This document shows, in pieces, positions 32,376-42,132 of a DNA stretch of 64,000 bases (positions within the stretch are counted from its first letter, which is position 1; the number at the start of each line of letters is the position of its first letter). The stretch spans positions 372,001 to 436,000 of the forward strand of contig NZ_CANMFS010000002.1 in NCBI RefSeq assembly GCF_947497275.1, given 5' to 3'. This DNA is from an uncultured Sulfitobacter sp. (GTDB lineage Bacteria > Pseudomonadota > Alphaproteobacteria > Rhodobacterales > Rhodobacteraceae). The position numbers and the translations under genes are program-made. The notes under the pieces are model-generated. The model worked only from the letters and a program-made list of their open reading frames with translations. It had not been told where the DNA came from and did not search any database.

Positions 32376-32989
32376 AGGAACGCCTCATCGCTGGCACCCA
32401 GCAGATCGTCGGGTAACGACGCCCAGCTCGATATGTCGCAGACCCGCGCGTCCAGCCCCAGATCGATGTGCGTCGCCAGCAGTGCCATGCCACCCTGCGC
32501 CAGATGCGCGCGGACCGCAGCGGCAAACAGGGTCACGGCATGGCTGTCGAGAGATACGGTAGGTTCATCCAAAATCCAGATGGGCCGTCCCGTCACCAGC
32601 AACCGCGCCAGACCCGCACGCCGCTTTTGCCCTGCCGACAATGTACCGGCCAGCCGGTCGCGCAGCGGTCCCAGCGCGTAGGCATCAAGGCCGCCCGCGA
32701 TATCGGACCGACCATAGACCCGCGCCCAGAACGACAGGTTTTCAGCCACGCTCAGCATTGCCTTGAGCCCGTCCGCATGCCCCGCATAGGCCACCGCATC
32801 AGTCGCGCCGTCGATGCTGCCGCTGAGCGCGGGCTGCAGACCAGCCACCGTGCGCAACAGCGTCGTCTTACCGGCGCCGTTGGGACCGCGCAGGATCATC
32901 GCTTCGCCCGGATTCAGTGCGAAACTCACACCGCTCAGCACCGGCACGCCCCCGCGTGCGACGGCCACGTCTGCAAGGGTCAGGCGCAT
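32372..32989 (-). CDS. ccmA: Cytochrome c biogenesis ATPase CcmA
   Basis: A 205-residue ABC ATPase. Walker A is [11 protein letters not shown], the signature [15 protein letters not shown] and Walker [14 protein letters not shown]. Short length and LSAGQKRR are characteristic of CcmA. The ATG at 32989 is chosen; the open frame upstream overlaps the Mth938 gene. Confidence 0.95.
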   Translation of the reverse strand: MRLTLADVAVARGGVPVLSGVSFALNPGEAMILRGPNGAGKTTLLRTVAGLQPALSGSIDGATDAVAYAGHADGLKAMLSVAENLSFWARVYGRSDIAGGLDAYALGPLRDRLAGTLSAGQKRRAGLARLLVTGRPIWILDEPTVSLDSHAVTLFAAAVRAHLAQGGMALLATHIDLGLDARVCDISSWASLPDDLLGASDEAFL

Positions 32990-32990
32990 G

Positions 32991-33344
32991 TCAGATCGGC
33001 AACATCGCGAGGGCGATCCGCCGCCCTTCGCTGAGCAAGATGTTATAGGTGCGCGCCGCTGCGGGAGAGGCCATAGGTTCAACCCCCACCCCCGCCGATT
33101 CAAGCTTTGTACGCAGCCCGTCGGGAAGATGGGAAATTTCGGCCCCGGTCCCGATAAAGATCACATCCGTGTGGCCCGCAAGCTCAAGCAGCGGCTCAAG
33201 GTCGTCGAACCCGCCCCATGTACGGGTACCGGTGGGCGCGGCGATCACCGGCCCGTTGATGACCTGCCCGCCGATGCGGAAAAACCCCGGCCCATAGCCC
33301 TCGACAGGTTTGGCATCATTGAAAACGATCTCGTTGAGGCGCAT
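32991..33344 (-). CDS. Mth938-domain protein (DUF498, NDUFAF3-like)
   Basis: A 117-residue protein of the Mth938/NDUFAF3 family. [20 protein letters not shown] is followed by [14 protein letters not shown] and [18 protein letters not shown]. Eukaryotic relatives assist complex I assembly; the bacterial role is unknown. It is commonly found between secF and ccmA in Rhodobacterales. Its stop is one base before the ccmA start. Confidence 0.9.
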   Translation of the reverse strand: MRLNEIVFNDAKPVEGYGPGFFRIGGQVINGPVIAAPTGTRTWGGFDDLEPLLELAGHTDVIFIGTGAEISHLPDGLRTKLESAGVGVEPMASPAAARTYNILLSEGRRIALAMLPI

Positions 33345-33347
33345 GGG

Positions 33348-34136
33348 TCATCCTTTCCATATCGGCAGGCCGATGATAGCCGATGCCGCAATGACGATAT
33401 AGGCCACGGTGCGAAAAAACCGCTCGGCGGATGGATCAAACAGCCGCGCGCCGATGATATTGGCCGCCAGATTGGGCAAGCCGACCAGCAGACCGAGCAG
33501 TCCAACCAGCCACACCATCAGGCCGTAAATCCACAGCAGCAGCGCCAGCAAAACGTCCAACGCCAGTAGATACAGCAGGAAATTCGCGCGGATCACGGCC
33601 ACCGGCAGGCGACTGGCCATGTAGAGCATGATGACGGGTGGTCCGGGGAGACCTGCAAAGCCGGTCATGAACCCGCCCACGGCCCCTGCCGCCAGCGTGA
33701 TCGGCGCGGTGAGCGCGGTCCTGAGACGCATCCCGGATGCCGTCATCACCAAAAGAACGATGACGCTGATCGAAACGGTCCAGCCGAAAAGCGTCTGATC
33801 CATGCTGCTCAACGCCCAGATGCCAAACGGCAAGGCAAGCACCGCACCGGCCACCAGCAACCCGACATCCCGAGGTGCCCCATCGCGCCACGCCGCCCGC
33901 GCGTTGGGAAGCGGGCCGACTATTTCGGTAAAAATGAGGAATATGACCGCTTCGACCGGGGGCAAGACGGAACTTGCCACCGGCATGATGATCATCGCCG
34001 ATCCGAACCCAGCAAAGCCGCGCACCAGTCCGGCGACCAGAACGGCGCTGATGAGCCAGATCAGCTCTGGCGCGGTTATCACCGCACCCAAGAGCTTAAC
34101 TGTCGATGTTGGCGAACTGGTTTCCGGTGGTCGCAT
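33348..34136 (-). CDS. TauE/SafE family permease
   Basis: A 262-residue, eight-span permease of the family that exports sulfite or sulfonates. Seen are VAGLVRGFAGFGSAMIIMP and a second half-repeat GAVGGFMTGFAGLPGPPVIM. The marked ATG overlaps secF by 41 bases; a TTG at 34091 or GTG at 34082 (just after secF) is equally possible because the first 16 residues are polar and not conserved. Substrate unknown. Confidence 0.85.
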   Translation of the reverse strand: MRPPETSSPTSTVKLLGAVITAPELIWLISAVLVAGLVRGFAGFGSAMIIMPVASSVLPPVEAVIFLIFTEIVGPLPNARAAWRDGAPRDVGLLVAGAVLALPFGIWALSSMDQTLFGWTVSISVIVLLVMTASGMRLRTALTAPITLAAGAVGGFMTGFAGLPGPPVIMLYMASRLPVAVIRANFLLYLLALDVLLALLLWIYGLMVWLVGLLGLLVGLPNLAANIIGARLFDPSAERFFRTVAYIVIAASAIIGLPIWKG

Positions 34137-35064
34137 CGGGCTTCGACCAATCCCGCTTGACCCCGAAATACAGCAGGATCGCGCTGGCCACGAAGATCGA
34201 CGAATAGGTGCCGACGATCACGCCCCAGATCATCGCGAAGACAAAGCCCCGGATCACATCGCCCCCCAGGACGAACAGCGCGATCAGCGCCAGAAGCGTG
34301 GTGATGGAGGTCATGAACGTCCGGCTCAGCGTTTCGTTGATGGACATGTTCAGCACTTCTTTCAAAGGCCGCTGCTTGTATTTGCGAAGGTTCTCGCGCA
34401 CCCGGTCGAACACAACGACGGTGTCGTTGAGCGAGTAGCCGACGATGGTCAATAGTGCCGCGATAATCGCCAGATCGAAGCGGATCTGAAGCTCGGAAAA
34501 GATGCCGATGGTAAGCAGCACATCGTGCACCAACGCAATCACTGCACCGGCGGCGAACTGCCATTCGAAGCGCAGCCAGATGTAGATCAGCACCGCGCCG
34601 ATCGCCAGGGCCACAGCCAGGATCGCCGTATTGATCAACTCGCCGGACACTTTTGGTCCGACAGATTCGACGGAGATGAACCGGATGTCAGGTCGCACCG
34701 TTTGCAGGGCCGCCTCTACCGCTTCGACCGTCTCTACTGTCACGGCTTCCTGATCGTCCTGCGCTTGGATGCGGATCATGGCGACGTTCTGGTCGTCACC
34801 GAACGTCGGATCGAACACCTCGGTGATGGTGATGTCTCCCAGGCCCAGCGTGTCGATCGCGCCGCGATACTCGGCGATGCCTACAGGGCGCGGGCTTTCT
34901 GTGCGGATGGTCGTCCCGCCCCTGAAGTCGATACCGAAGTTCAACCCCTGCAGCATGAACGACCCGAATGCCACCACCATCATCACCGCCGAGATGCCAA
35001 GCCACATCTTCCAGCGGCTGAAGAAATCGAAATTCGTGTTCTGTTTGACCAGTCTCAGACGCAT
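34096..35064 (-). CDS. secF: Protein translocase subunit SecF
   Basis: A 322-residue, six-span protein that with SecD uses proton flow to help pull proteins through SecYEG. FGSFMLQGLNFGIDFRGGT and YSLNDTVVVFDRVRENLRKY are SecF signatures. The ATG at 35064 is two bases past the secD stop; one four codons upstream is possible. Confidence 0.97.
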   Translation of the reverse strand: MRLRLVKQNTNFDFFSRWKMWLGISAVMMVVAFGSFMLQGLNFGIDFRGGTTIRTESPRPVGIAEYRGAIDTLGLGDITITEVFDPTFGDDQNVAMIRIQAQDDQEAVTVETVEAVEAALQTVRPDIRFISVESVGPKVSGELINTAILAVALAIGAVLIYIWLRFEWQFAAGAVIALVHDVLLTIGIFSELQIRFDLAIIAALLTIVGYSLNDTVVVFDRVRENLRKYKQRPLKEVLNMSINETLSRTFMTSITTLLALIALFVLGGDVIRGFVFAMIWGVIVGTYSSIFVASAILLYFGVKRDWSKPDATTGNQFANIDS

Positions 35065-35065
35065 A

Positions 35066-36715
35066 TCAGATCTCAATCGTTTTCGGACGGCGGCGTTCGT
35101 ACCAGATCACCACAATCAGACGTGTTACAAAAATCGCCGTAAAGACAGACGTAATGATGCCGATGCCAAGGGTGATCGCGAATCCGCGCACTGGCCCCGA
35201 CCCCATCGCAAACAGGATGACGGCGGTGATGAATGTCGTGATGTTGGCGTCCAGAATGGCGCTCAGGGCCTTTTCGTACCCCAGTGCAATGGCCCGCGCG
35301 GGGCCTTTTGCCGTCAACAGTTCCTCGCGGATCCGCTCGAAAATCAGAACATTCGCATCGACGGCCATACCGACGGTCAGAACGATACCAGCGATGCCCG
35401 GGAGCGTGAGGGTCGCGCCGATCAGGCTGAGCAGCCCGAACAGCAAACCGACGTTGATGATCAGCGCGATGTTGGCGAAAATCCCGAACAAGCCATAGCT
35501 GGCCCACATGAAGAACAACACTGCGGCGAAGGCCACGATGGTTGCCACCTTGCCCGCGTCGATACTGTCCTGTCCCAACTCGGGACCGATGGTACGCTCT
35601 TCAAGAAAATCGAGCTTTGCCGGAAGGGCACCCGCCCGCAGCAGAACCGCCAGCCGTGTCGATTCCTCCACCGAGAAATTGCCGGTGATGATCCCGGAGC
35701 CGCCGGGGATATGGCTTTGGATGCGCGGCGCGCTGATCACTTCGTCGTCCAGAACGATGGCAAAGGGCGAGCCGATGTTCTCGGCGGTATAGTCGCCGAA
35801 CTTGCGCGCGCCGGAGGTGTTGAAGCGGAAGCTGACCGCCGGCCCGCCGTTCTGATCGAAGGACGGTTGCGCATCGACCAATTCCTCGCCTGTGACAACG
35901 GGTGCCGTCTCGATGACGTAGAAGATCCCCGGTTCATCAAGCGAGGGCACGGTGCTGTTGCCAATGCCCGCGTTGGCTGATCCGTCCGCCGTCTGGCTGA
36001 CCACGGGATTGAACGTCAATTGCGCAGTGGTTCCGATGATTTCCTTCAACTCGGCGGCGGATCCGATGCCGGGCACCTGGATAAGGATCCGGTCGGACCC
36101 CTGCCGCTGGATCGTCGGCTCGCGTGTGCCGACCTCGTCGATGCGGCGGCGGATGATTTCCAGCGATTGCTGCATCGTACGTTCGTCGGTTGCGGTTTTC
36201 TCCGCGTCCGACAGGACGACCGTGATCACACCATCGTTGCCGGAGACTTCCAGATCACTGGCCCCGGTGCCGCTGATGGTCTGGACCGGGCGGGCCAGTC
36301 CCCGGACGATTTCCATCGCCGGCGCCATCTTGTCGGGATCGCTCAGGCGGACTTGCAACGCGCCCGGTGCCGCATCCTCGCGGCGCACGGGAGTCAGGCC
36401 GCGCAGGGCATCGCGTACTTCGGGCCACGTGGCCTCGATGCGCGCGGCATAGACGTCCTCGACCCTGACTTCGGCAAGCAGATGCGCGCCGCCCCGCAGA
36501 TCGAGGCCCAGATTGACCAGACCACTCGGCAGGAATTCCGGCCACAGTGCGCGCTGTTCCTCCAGTTCGGGCGTGGCACCCGCCAACTCGATCGCCTTGA
36601 CCGCATCGTTATGGCTCTCGACGGGGCCGTAAAACGCGTTCGGCATCGCCAACAGCAAACCGACCGCACAGGTCAGCAGGATGACGACGCGTTTCCATGT
36701 ATCAATCTGGAGCAT
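35066..36715 (-). CDS. secD: Protein translocase subunit SecD
   Basis: A 549-residue, six-span protein with a large periplasmic domain. NLGLDLRGGAHLLAEV, RRRIDEVGTREPTIQRQG and GMAVDANVLIFERIREEL are SecD hallmarks. It is cotranscribed as yajC-secD-secF. Confidence 0.97.
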   Translation of the reverse strand: MLQIDTWKRVVILLTCAVGLLLAMPNAFYGPVESHNDAVKAIELAGATPELEEQRALWPEFLPSGLVNLGLDLRGGAHLLAEVRVEDVYAARIEATWPEVRDALRGLTPVRREDAAPGALQVRLSDPDKMAPAMEIVRGLARPVQTISGTGASDLEVSGNDGVITVVLSDAEKTATDERTMQQSLEIIRRRIDEVGTREPTIQRQGSDRILIQVPGIGSAAELKEIIGTTAQLTFNPVVSQTADGSANAGIGNSTVPSLDEPGIFYVIETAPVVTGEELVDAQPSFDQNGGPAVSFRFNTSGARKFGDYTAENIGSPFAIVLDDEVISAPRIQSHIPGGSGIITGNFSVEESTRLAVLLRAGALPAKLDFLEERTIGPELGQDSIDAGKVATIVAFAAVLFFMWASYGLFGIFANIALIINVGLLFGLLSLIGATLTLPGIAGIVLTVGMAVDANVLIFERIREELLTAKGPARAIALGYEKALSAILDANITTFITAVILFAMGSGPVRGFAITLGIGIITSVFTAIFVTRLIVVIWYERRRPKTIEI

Positions 36716-36752
36716 AGCGCCCGCCTTTTTCTTCCTGGCCCCGCTTACGCGG

Positions 36753-37031
36753 TTATTTCGCTGGCTCTGTCTTGCTCACGACGGTCGCAATGGTGCTTTG
36801 CACCACACGGACCTTGACGCCGTCCGCGATTTCGACCTCGAGTTCGCCGTCGTCCTTGACTTTGACGACCTTGCCTACGATCCCGCCTTGCGTGATCACC
36901 TGATCGCCGCGGCGCAGCGCCTTGACCATCGCCTGATGATCCTTGAGCTTTTTCTGCTGCGGACGGATCAGCAGAAAATACATGATCACGAAGATCAGGA
37001 TCAGAGGAATGAATTGCTCAATACCAGACAT
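36753..37031 (-). CDS. yajC: Preprotein translocase subunit YajC
   Basis: A 92-residue protein with one membrane segment ([18 protein letters not shown]), then [20 protein letters not shown] and a small soluble domain with [15 protein letters not shown]. Length is normal. It is the first gene of the sec operon, divergent from serS across 235 bases. Confidence 0.95.
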   Translation of the reverse strand: MSGIEQFIPLILIFVIMYFLLIRPQQKKLKDHQAMVKALRRGDQVITQGGIVGKVVKVKDDGELEVEIADGVKVRVVQSTIATVVSKTEPAK

Positions 37032-37266
37032 GGGCGGGTCCTTTTTCGTGTGTTTTTCCGGGCGGCGACCGGCGGCCCCGCAATTGTGGCAGAACCTATG
37101 CGCGGCATTGCGCAGGCGCAAGGTGCAAAGGCCGGTTTCGCAGCGACAGTCGAACGCGGGCGCCCGGAAGCCCGGAACACGCGGTTTTCACGGTCCCTAC
37201 TGTTCTCACCGGTCGATATCGGCGATAAGGCGGCACAGACGATTCATCCGACGAAGGACCCCCGCC

Positions 37267-38559
37267 ATGCATGACATCCGCGCCATCCGCGACACGCCCC
37301 AAGCTCTTGACGCCGCCCTTGCCCGGCGCGGGGATGCGCCCCTGTCCGCCGCGATCCTTGAACTCGACAGCGCGCGGCGCGCAAAAATTCAGTCCGCCGA
37401 GGCCGCGCAGGCAGATCAGAATGCCGCGTCCAAACAAGTGGGTGCCGCGAAAGCCGCAGGCGACGAGGCCGAATTCGAGCGTTTGCGCGCGCTGGTGTCG
37501 GAAAAAAAGGCGGAAGTGGCCGCCATGCAGGCGCAGGCCAAGGATCTGGATGCGCAACTGACCGACATGTTGGCGCGCATTCCGAATACCCCCGCCGATG
37601 ACGTGCCGGACGGTGCCGATGAGGCGGATAATGTCGAGGTGAAACGCTGGGGCGATGTGCCGACATTCGACTTTGCCGCGCGCGAGCATTACGACATCGA
37701 AGGCGTGGCCGCGTCGATGGACTTTGAAACTGCGGCGAAAACATCCGGCGCGCGGTTTGTCATGCTCAAACGCGGCGTCGCGCGCATCCACCGCGCGCTG
37801 TCGCAATTCATGGTCGACACCCACGTCAACGAGAACGGACTGACAGAGGTCAACTGCCCCGTTCTGGTGCGCGACGAGGCGATGTATGGGACCGACAAGT
37901 TGCCGAAATTCGGTGACGACAGCTACCGCACCGAAGACGGCATGTGGCTGGTGCCGACCTCCGAGGTGCCGCTGACCTATACGGTTGCCGGTGAAACGCT
38001 GGACGCAGCGGACCTGCCGCGCCGGATGACAGCGCACACGCTGTGCTTCCGCTCCGAAGCCGGATCGGCGGGGCGCGACACGTCCGGCATGTTGCGGCAA
38101 CACCAGTTCGAGAAGGTCGAAATGGTATCCATCACCCTTCCGGACGAATCGGACGGCGAACAAAAGCGGATGCTGGGCTGTGCCGAAGGGATACTGGAAA
38201 AACTGGGCATCCCCTATCGCACCGTGATGCTGTGCACGGGCGATATGGGATTCGGCGCGCGCCGTACCTACGACATCGAGGCTTGGCTTCCCGGTCAGAA
38301 CGCGTTCCGCGAGATCAGCTCGGTCTCGACCACCGGTGATTTTCAGGCGCGCCGGATGAACGCGCGGTTCAAGCCCGAAGGCGGCGGCAAGCCGCAGTTC
38401 GTGCACACGCTGAACGGCTCAGGCCTTGCGGTCGGGCGCTGCCTGATCGCGGTCCTGGAAAACGGACAGCGGGCAGACGGATCGGTGCGCCTGCCGGAGG
38501 TTCTGGCCCCGTATCTGGGCGGCAAGACCTCGCTGAGCGCGGACGGGACGCTGGTCTGA
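37267..38559 (+). CDS. serS: Seryl-tRNA synthetase
   Basis: A 430-residue class II synthetase. The N-terminal coiled coil (about residues 25-105) binds the long arm of tRNA-Ser; motif 2 is [20 protein letters not shown] with FEKVEM, and motif 3 is [16 protein letters not shown]. The ATG at 37267 ([11 protein letters not shown]) matches the family start; the open frame upstream is not protein-like. Confidence 0.97.
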   Translation: MHDIRAIRDTPQALDAALARRGDAPLSAAILELDSARRAKIQSAEAAQADQNAASKQVGAAKAAGDEAEFERLRALVSEKKAEVAAMQAQAKDLDAQLTDMLARIPNTPADDVPDGADEADNVEVKRWGDVPTFDFAAREHYDIEGVAASMDFETAAKTSGARFVMLKRGVARIHRALSQFMVDTHVNENGLTEVNCPVLVRDEAMYGTDKLPKFGDDSYRTEDGMWLVPTSEVPLTYTVAGETLDAADLPRRMTAHTLCFRSEAGSAGRDTSGMLRQHQFEKVEMVSITLPDESDGEQKRMLGCAEGILEKLGIPYRTVMLCTGDMGFGARRTYDIEAWLPGQNAFREISSVSTTGDFQARRMNARFKPEGGGKPQFVHTLNGSGLAVGRCLIAVLENGQRADGSVRLPEVLAPYLGGKTSLSADGTLV

Positions 38560-38562
38560 GGC

Positions 38563-39756
38563 TCAGCGCCCCGCCTCGGCGGGCTTGACCTGCACGCCGA
38601 TGGGCGGTTCGCCGAACAGATCGGGCTGCAGGTTCCTGAGCGAGCGCGGCCGGTAGTCGCGCCGCTTTTCCACCCTGCTCTGCGCGCTTGGGTGCAGATC
38701 GATCGGATGCCCCGGACCCTCGCGCCAGCGCAACAGATTGCCCGCAACCGTATAGTACCACGGCGGCGTGTTGAGCGTGTGACTGTCCGCCAATGGATCG
38801 GGCGCGACATCAAGCAGGTCATCCTCCGAGATCTGCAATCCCGCCTCAGCCGCCCCTTCTGCAATCCAGGCCAGTGTCTGCCCCGTCAGCTTGCGAGCTT
38901 TGACCGCAGACCCGCCGACAATCGCATGGTTTCCGGTGAACCACACCTGCTTGTAGGGTCGGTTCTCGCTTCTGTCGCCCTTGTTTAGCCCCGGATCGTC
39001 GCGCGAGGCCTCCAGATTCTCCCACAGCGCGGGCCGGTAGAAAACGCGGCGCTCGTCCAGCCCGACAGCATGGCGGGCGGATTTGACAAGCGAACTGAGC
39101 TTGAGATCGTGAAACCGGTATTTGGCATTCCACAACGAGGCCACCGGCCCCAGCAGAGGTGCTGGCACACCGAGCGCGCCGACGGTATCCCATATTCCCA
39201 GATACGCGATCTGGACGCGGTGCATATCGCGCGTATCGGCCGCCCAAGGCGTTACCGCGCGCCAGGTCATGTCCGCTTGGGACGTCGCAAAACGGGGAGA
39301 AAGGCGGCGCCGCGCGGCAAGGATGTGCAGCGCATCAGGATGGTTCTCGGGGCCGGCCCGACGGTACAGACGGAACGCCCTGTCGATCTGTTCAGTGTCC
39401 GGATCCGCGACGATCCCGCATTTGCGTACCATCCCCGCCAGCGAACGCGCCGTATATGCGCCGCGCGAAAATCCGAAGATGAAGATTTCATCGCCCGGCT
39501 CATACGCCTCGCACAGGGCGGCATAGGCTTTCTTGATGGTCGCGTCGAGCCCCCACCCAAAGGCCCCGCCGCCAAGCTTCATCACGGCGCGTTTGAAGAA
39601 ACCCGCGTCTTCCGCCTCCACGCCCACCCCTTCGAAATAATGCGTCCGCTGAGCGTTGGTTTGCGGGGTCTTGTCGAACAGACGCGCCACATGTGTCGGC
39701 TGGTCCATGGTCGGACTGCTCCAGGTACCATCGCAAAAAATCGCTATGCGGGCCAT
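38563..39756 (-). CDS. DUF2235 putative lipase-like protein
   Basis: A 397-residue protein of the DUF2235 group. The start ARIAIFCDGTWSS and the nucleophile elbow GFSRGAYTARSLAGM (about residue 100) are diagnostic. Tle1 phospholipase effectors of type VI secretion belong to the same family, but here no VgrG, immunity or secretion gene is adjacent and there is no membrane domain, so a housekeeping hydrolase is equally likely. Confidence 0.85.
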   Translation of the reverse strand: MARIAIFCDGTWSSPTMDQPTHVARLFDKTPQTNAQRTHYFEGVGVEAEDAGFFKRAVMKLGGGAFGWGLDATIKKAYAALCEAYEPGDEIFIFGFSRGAYTARSLAGMVRKCGIVADPDTEQIDRAFRLYRRAGPENHPDALHILAARRRLSPRFATSQADMTWRAVTPWAADTRDMHRVQIAYLGIWDTVGALGVPAPLLGPVASLWNAKYRFHDLKLSSLVKSARHAVGLDERRVFYRPALWENLEASRDDPGLNKGDRSENRPYKQVWFTGNHAIVGGSAVKARKLTGQTLAWIAEGAAEAGLQISEDDLLDVAPDPLADSHTLNTPPWYYTVAGNLLRWREGPGHPIDLHPSAQSRVEKRRDYRPRSLRNLQPDLFGEPPIGVQVKPAEAGR

Positions 39757-39834
39757 TGGCGAATGTCCTTTTTATCATACATCAGGTAAGTCGGCGCAGA
39801 CGCACAGCACCTGCCAGTCTTGAATAGAAAGCCT

Positions 39835-40554
39835 ATGATGCCACGCACCGCAACCGCCATCGCAACTTTTGTCCTCGCAATCCTGTTCGCCGCCGCACCG
39901 CTTCTCGTACCCGATTTCGGTGGTTTTGACCCCGATCAATTTCCCGTGCCGCAAAACCATCCGCCGGTGCAACCCGCGGGCTACGCCTTTGCGATCTGGG
40001 GGCTTATCTACCTTTGGCTGGTGGTCGGGCTGGCCTTCGGCCTATGGAAACGGCGCGACGACACGACATGGCATCCGATGCGCGTCGCGCTGGCCCCGTC
40101 GCTTGCCATCGGAGCGATCTGGCTTGCCGTTGCAACCGCAAGCCCGGTCTGGGCCAGCGTACTGATCTGGGCAATGCTGATCACGGCGTTGGCAGCCCTG
40201 TTCCGCAGCCCCGTGCAGGACAAGTGGTTTGCCGCATTGCCTGTCGGCCTTTACGCGGGCTGGTTGACGGCGGCGTCCTGCGTATCGCTCGGGCTGTTGG
40301 CGGCGGGATACGGGCTGGTGGATCAGACTACGGCGGCGATTGCGGCGACCCTGCTGGCACTGGTGATCGCCTCGGGTGTCCAGACCCAGCTTAAGCGCGC
40401 ACCAAGCTACGGGATCGCGGTGATCTGGGCGCTGCTAGCTGTGGTTATCGCCAACCTAGGCCAGAACGCGACGGTCGCGGCCCTGGCAGCGGGGGGCGGT
40501 GTTGCGATGCTGATCCCGACGTTCAAAGCCTGGCGCGCGGGACGCTCTGTTTGA
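39835..40554 (+). CDS. TspO/MBR-like membrane protein
   Basis: A 239-residue protein with about seven membrane segments. It carries QPAGYAFAIWGLIYLWLVVG, the AFxIWxxIY motif seen in TspO-related and tryptophan-rich sensory proteins, but is longer than the five-span TspO. The ATG at 39835 is preferred to a TTG at 39820. Role unknown. Confidence 0.7.
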   Translation: MMPRTATAIATFVLAILFAAAPLLVPDFGGFDPDQFPVPQNHPPVQPAGYAFAIWGLIYLWLVVGLAFGLWKRRDDTTWHPMRVALAPSLAIGAIWLAVATASPVWASVLIWAMLITALAALFRSPVQDKWFAALPVGLYAGWLTAASCVSLGLLAAGYGLVDQTTAAIAATLLALVIASGVQTQLKRAPSYGIAVIWALLAVVIANLGQNATVAALAAGGGVAMLIPTFKAWRAGRSV

Positions 40555-40560
40555 GCGGCA

Positions 40561-42039
40561 TCACTCCTTACGCCGACCTGCGGTGTGTTTGCGCAGCTTC
40601 GACGGCGCCGCCTTCTTGCGCCCCTTGTAGGGGTTCGCATCGGATTGCCCCCGCATCCACAGACGGATCGGCGTGCCGGGCATGTCGAAATCCACACGCA
40701 GGCCGTTCACCAGATAGCGGCTGTAGCTGTCGGGCACCTTGTCGGGGTGGCTGCACATCACCACGAACCCGGGAGGCCGCGTTTTGGCCTGTGTCATATA
40801 GCGCATCTTGATCCGCTTGCCCTGGGGCGCGGGGGGGGGATGCGCCTCCATCATGCCCGACAGCCAACGGTTAAGCTGTGCGGTGGTGATGCGGCTGTTC
40901 CAGACCTCGTAGGCGCGCATGATCGCCTGGTGTAACCGGTCCAGCCCCCTGCCCGTCTTCGCCGATACGGTAATCAGCGGCGCGCCACGCAACTGCGGCA
41001 GCAGCCGCTCGAAACTTTCCTTGAGCGCCTTGAGCTTGCCCTGCCGGTCTTCCTCGATGTCCCATTTGTTGACAGCCACCACCACAGCGCGGCCCTCACG
41101 CTCCGCGAGATCGGCGATCCGCAGATCCTGCTGTTCGAACGGGATTTCCGCGTCCAGCAGAACCACGACGACTTCGGCGAACTTGACCGCGCGCAGACCG
41201 TCGCTGACACTGAGTTTTTCCAGCTTTTCCTGAACCTTGGCCTTTTTGCGCATCCCGGCGGTATCGAAAATGCGCATCGGCACCGCATCCCCGTCCGGTC
41301 CAACCCAGTCCGTCATCAGTGAAATGGCATCGCGGGTGATGCCCGCCTCTGGCCCGGTCAGCAGCCGGTCCTCCTTGAGGATCTGGTTGATCAGCGTTGA
41401 CTTGCCCGCGTTGGGACGCCCCACAACGGCGACCTGCAAGGGGCGCGCCTTGGTTGGTACGCGTATCTGTATCTCTTCGCCATCATCGTCTTCGCCGAGA
41501 TCGACGTCAATCTCCGGCGCGTCTTCGATCGCGCGTTCGGCAAAGGCATCTGCAAGCGGCATGAGGTGGGTATAGAGATCGTTCAACCCCTCGCCGTGTT
41601 CCGCCGAAAGCCGGATCGGCTCGCCCAATCCGAGGCTGTAGGCCTCGATCACGCCCGCATCCGCGGCGGCACCCTCGGCCTTGTTCGCGGCAAGGATCAC
41701 ATGGGCGGACCGCTTGCGCAGGATCTCGGCAAAGACCAGATCCGTCGAGGTAACGCCTACACGCGCGTCGATCATGAACAGGCAGATGTCGGCCATATCC
41801 ACTGCGCGCTCGGTCAACCGGCGCATCCGTCCCTGCAGGCTGTCGTCGGTCACTTCCTCAAGGCCGGCCGTGTCGATCACGGTAAAGCGCAGATCGGCCA
41901 GCCGTGCGGCCCCCTCGCGCAGATCGCGGGTAACGCCGGGTTGGTCATCGACAAGCGCAAGGCGCTTTCCGACAAGACGATTGAACAGCGTGGATTTGCC
42001 CACATTGGGACGACCCACGATGGCGAGGGTGAAGGACAT
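40561..42039 (-). CDS. der: Ribosome assembly GTPase Der (EngA)
   Basis: A 492-residue protein with two GTPase domains in tandem. G1 loops are [17 protein letters not shown] and [16 protein letters not shown], with G3 DTAGLEE and DTAGMRKK and G4 NKAE and NKWD. The first G4 NKAE differs from the usual NKxD. The C-terminal KH-like domain ends with a basic tail ([16 protein letters not shown]). It acts in 50S subunit maturation. Confidence 0.97.
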   Translation of the reverse strand: MSFTLAIVGRPNVGKSTLFNRLVGKRLALVDDQPGVTRDLREGAARLADLRFTVIDTAGLEEVTDDSLQGRMRRLTERAVDMADICLFMIDARVGVTSTDLVFAEILRKRSAHVILAANKAEGAAADAGVIEAYSLGLGEPIRLSAEHGEGLNDLYTHLMPLADAFAERAIEDAPEIDVDLGEDDDGEEIQIRVPTKARPLQVAVVGRPNAGKSTLINQILKEDRLLTGPEAGITRDAISLMTDWVGPDGDAVPMRIFDTAGMRKKAKVQEKLEKLSVSDGLRAVKFAEVVVVLLDAEIPFEQQDLRIADLAEREGRAVVVAVNKWDIEEDRQGKLKALKESFERLLPQLRGAPLITVSAKTGRGLDRLHQAIMRAYEVWNSRITTAQLNRWLSGMMEAHPPPAPQGKRIKMRYMTQAKTRPPGFVVMCSHPDKVPDSYSRYLVNGLRVDFDMPGTPIRLWMRGQSDANPYKGRKKAAPSKLRKHTAGRRKE

Positions 42040-42132
42040 GAACAGGCTCCGAAAGCGTTAGATGCGGGCCATACCCTAATCCGTTGCGATGCGAAAGCCC
42101 CGCGAGTGCCACGCGTAGAGTATCCCCGGGAC

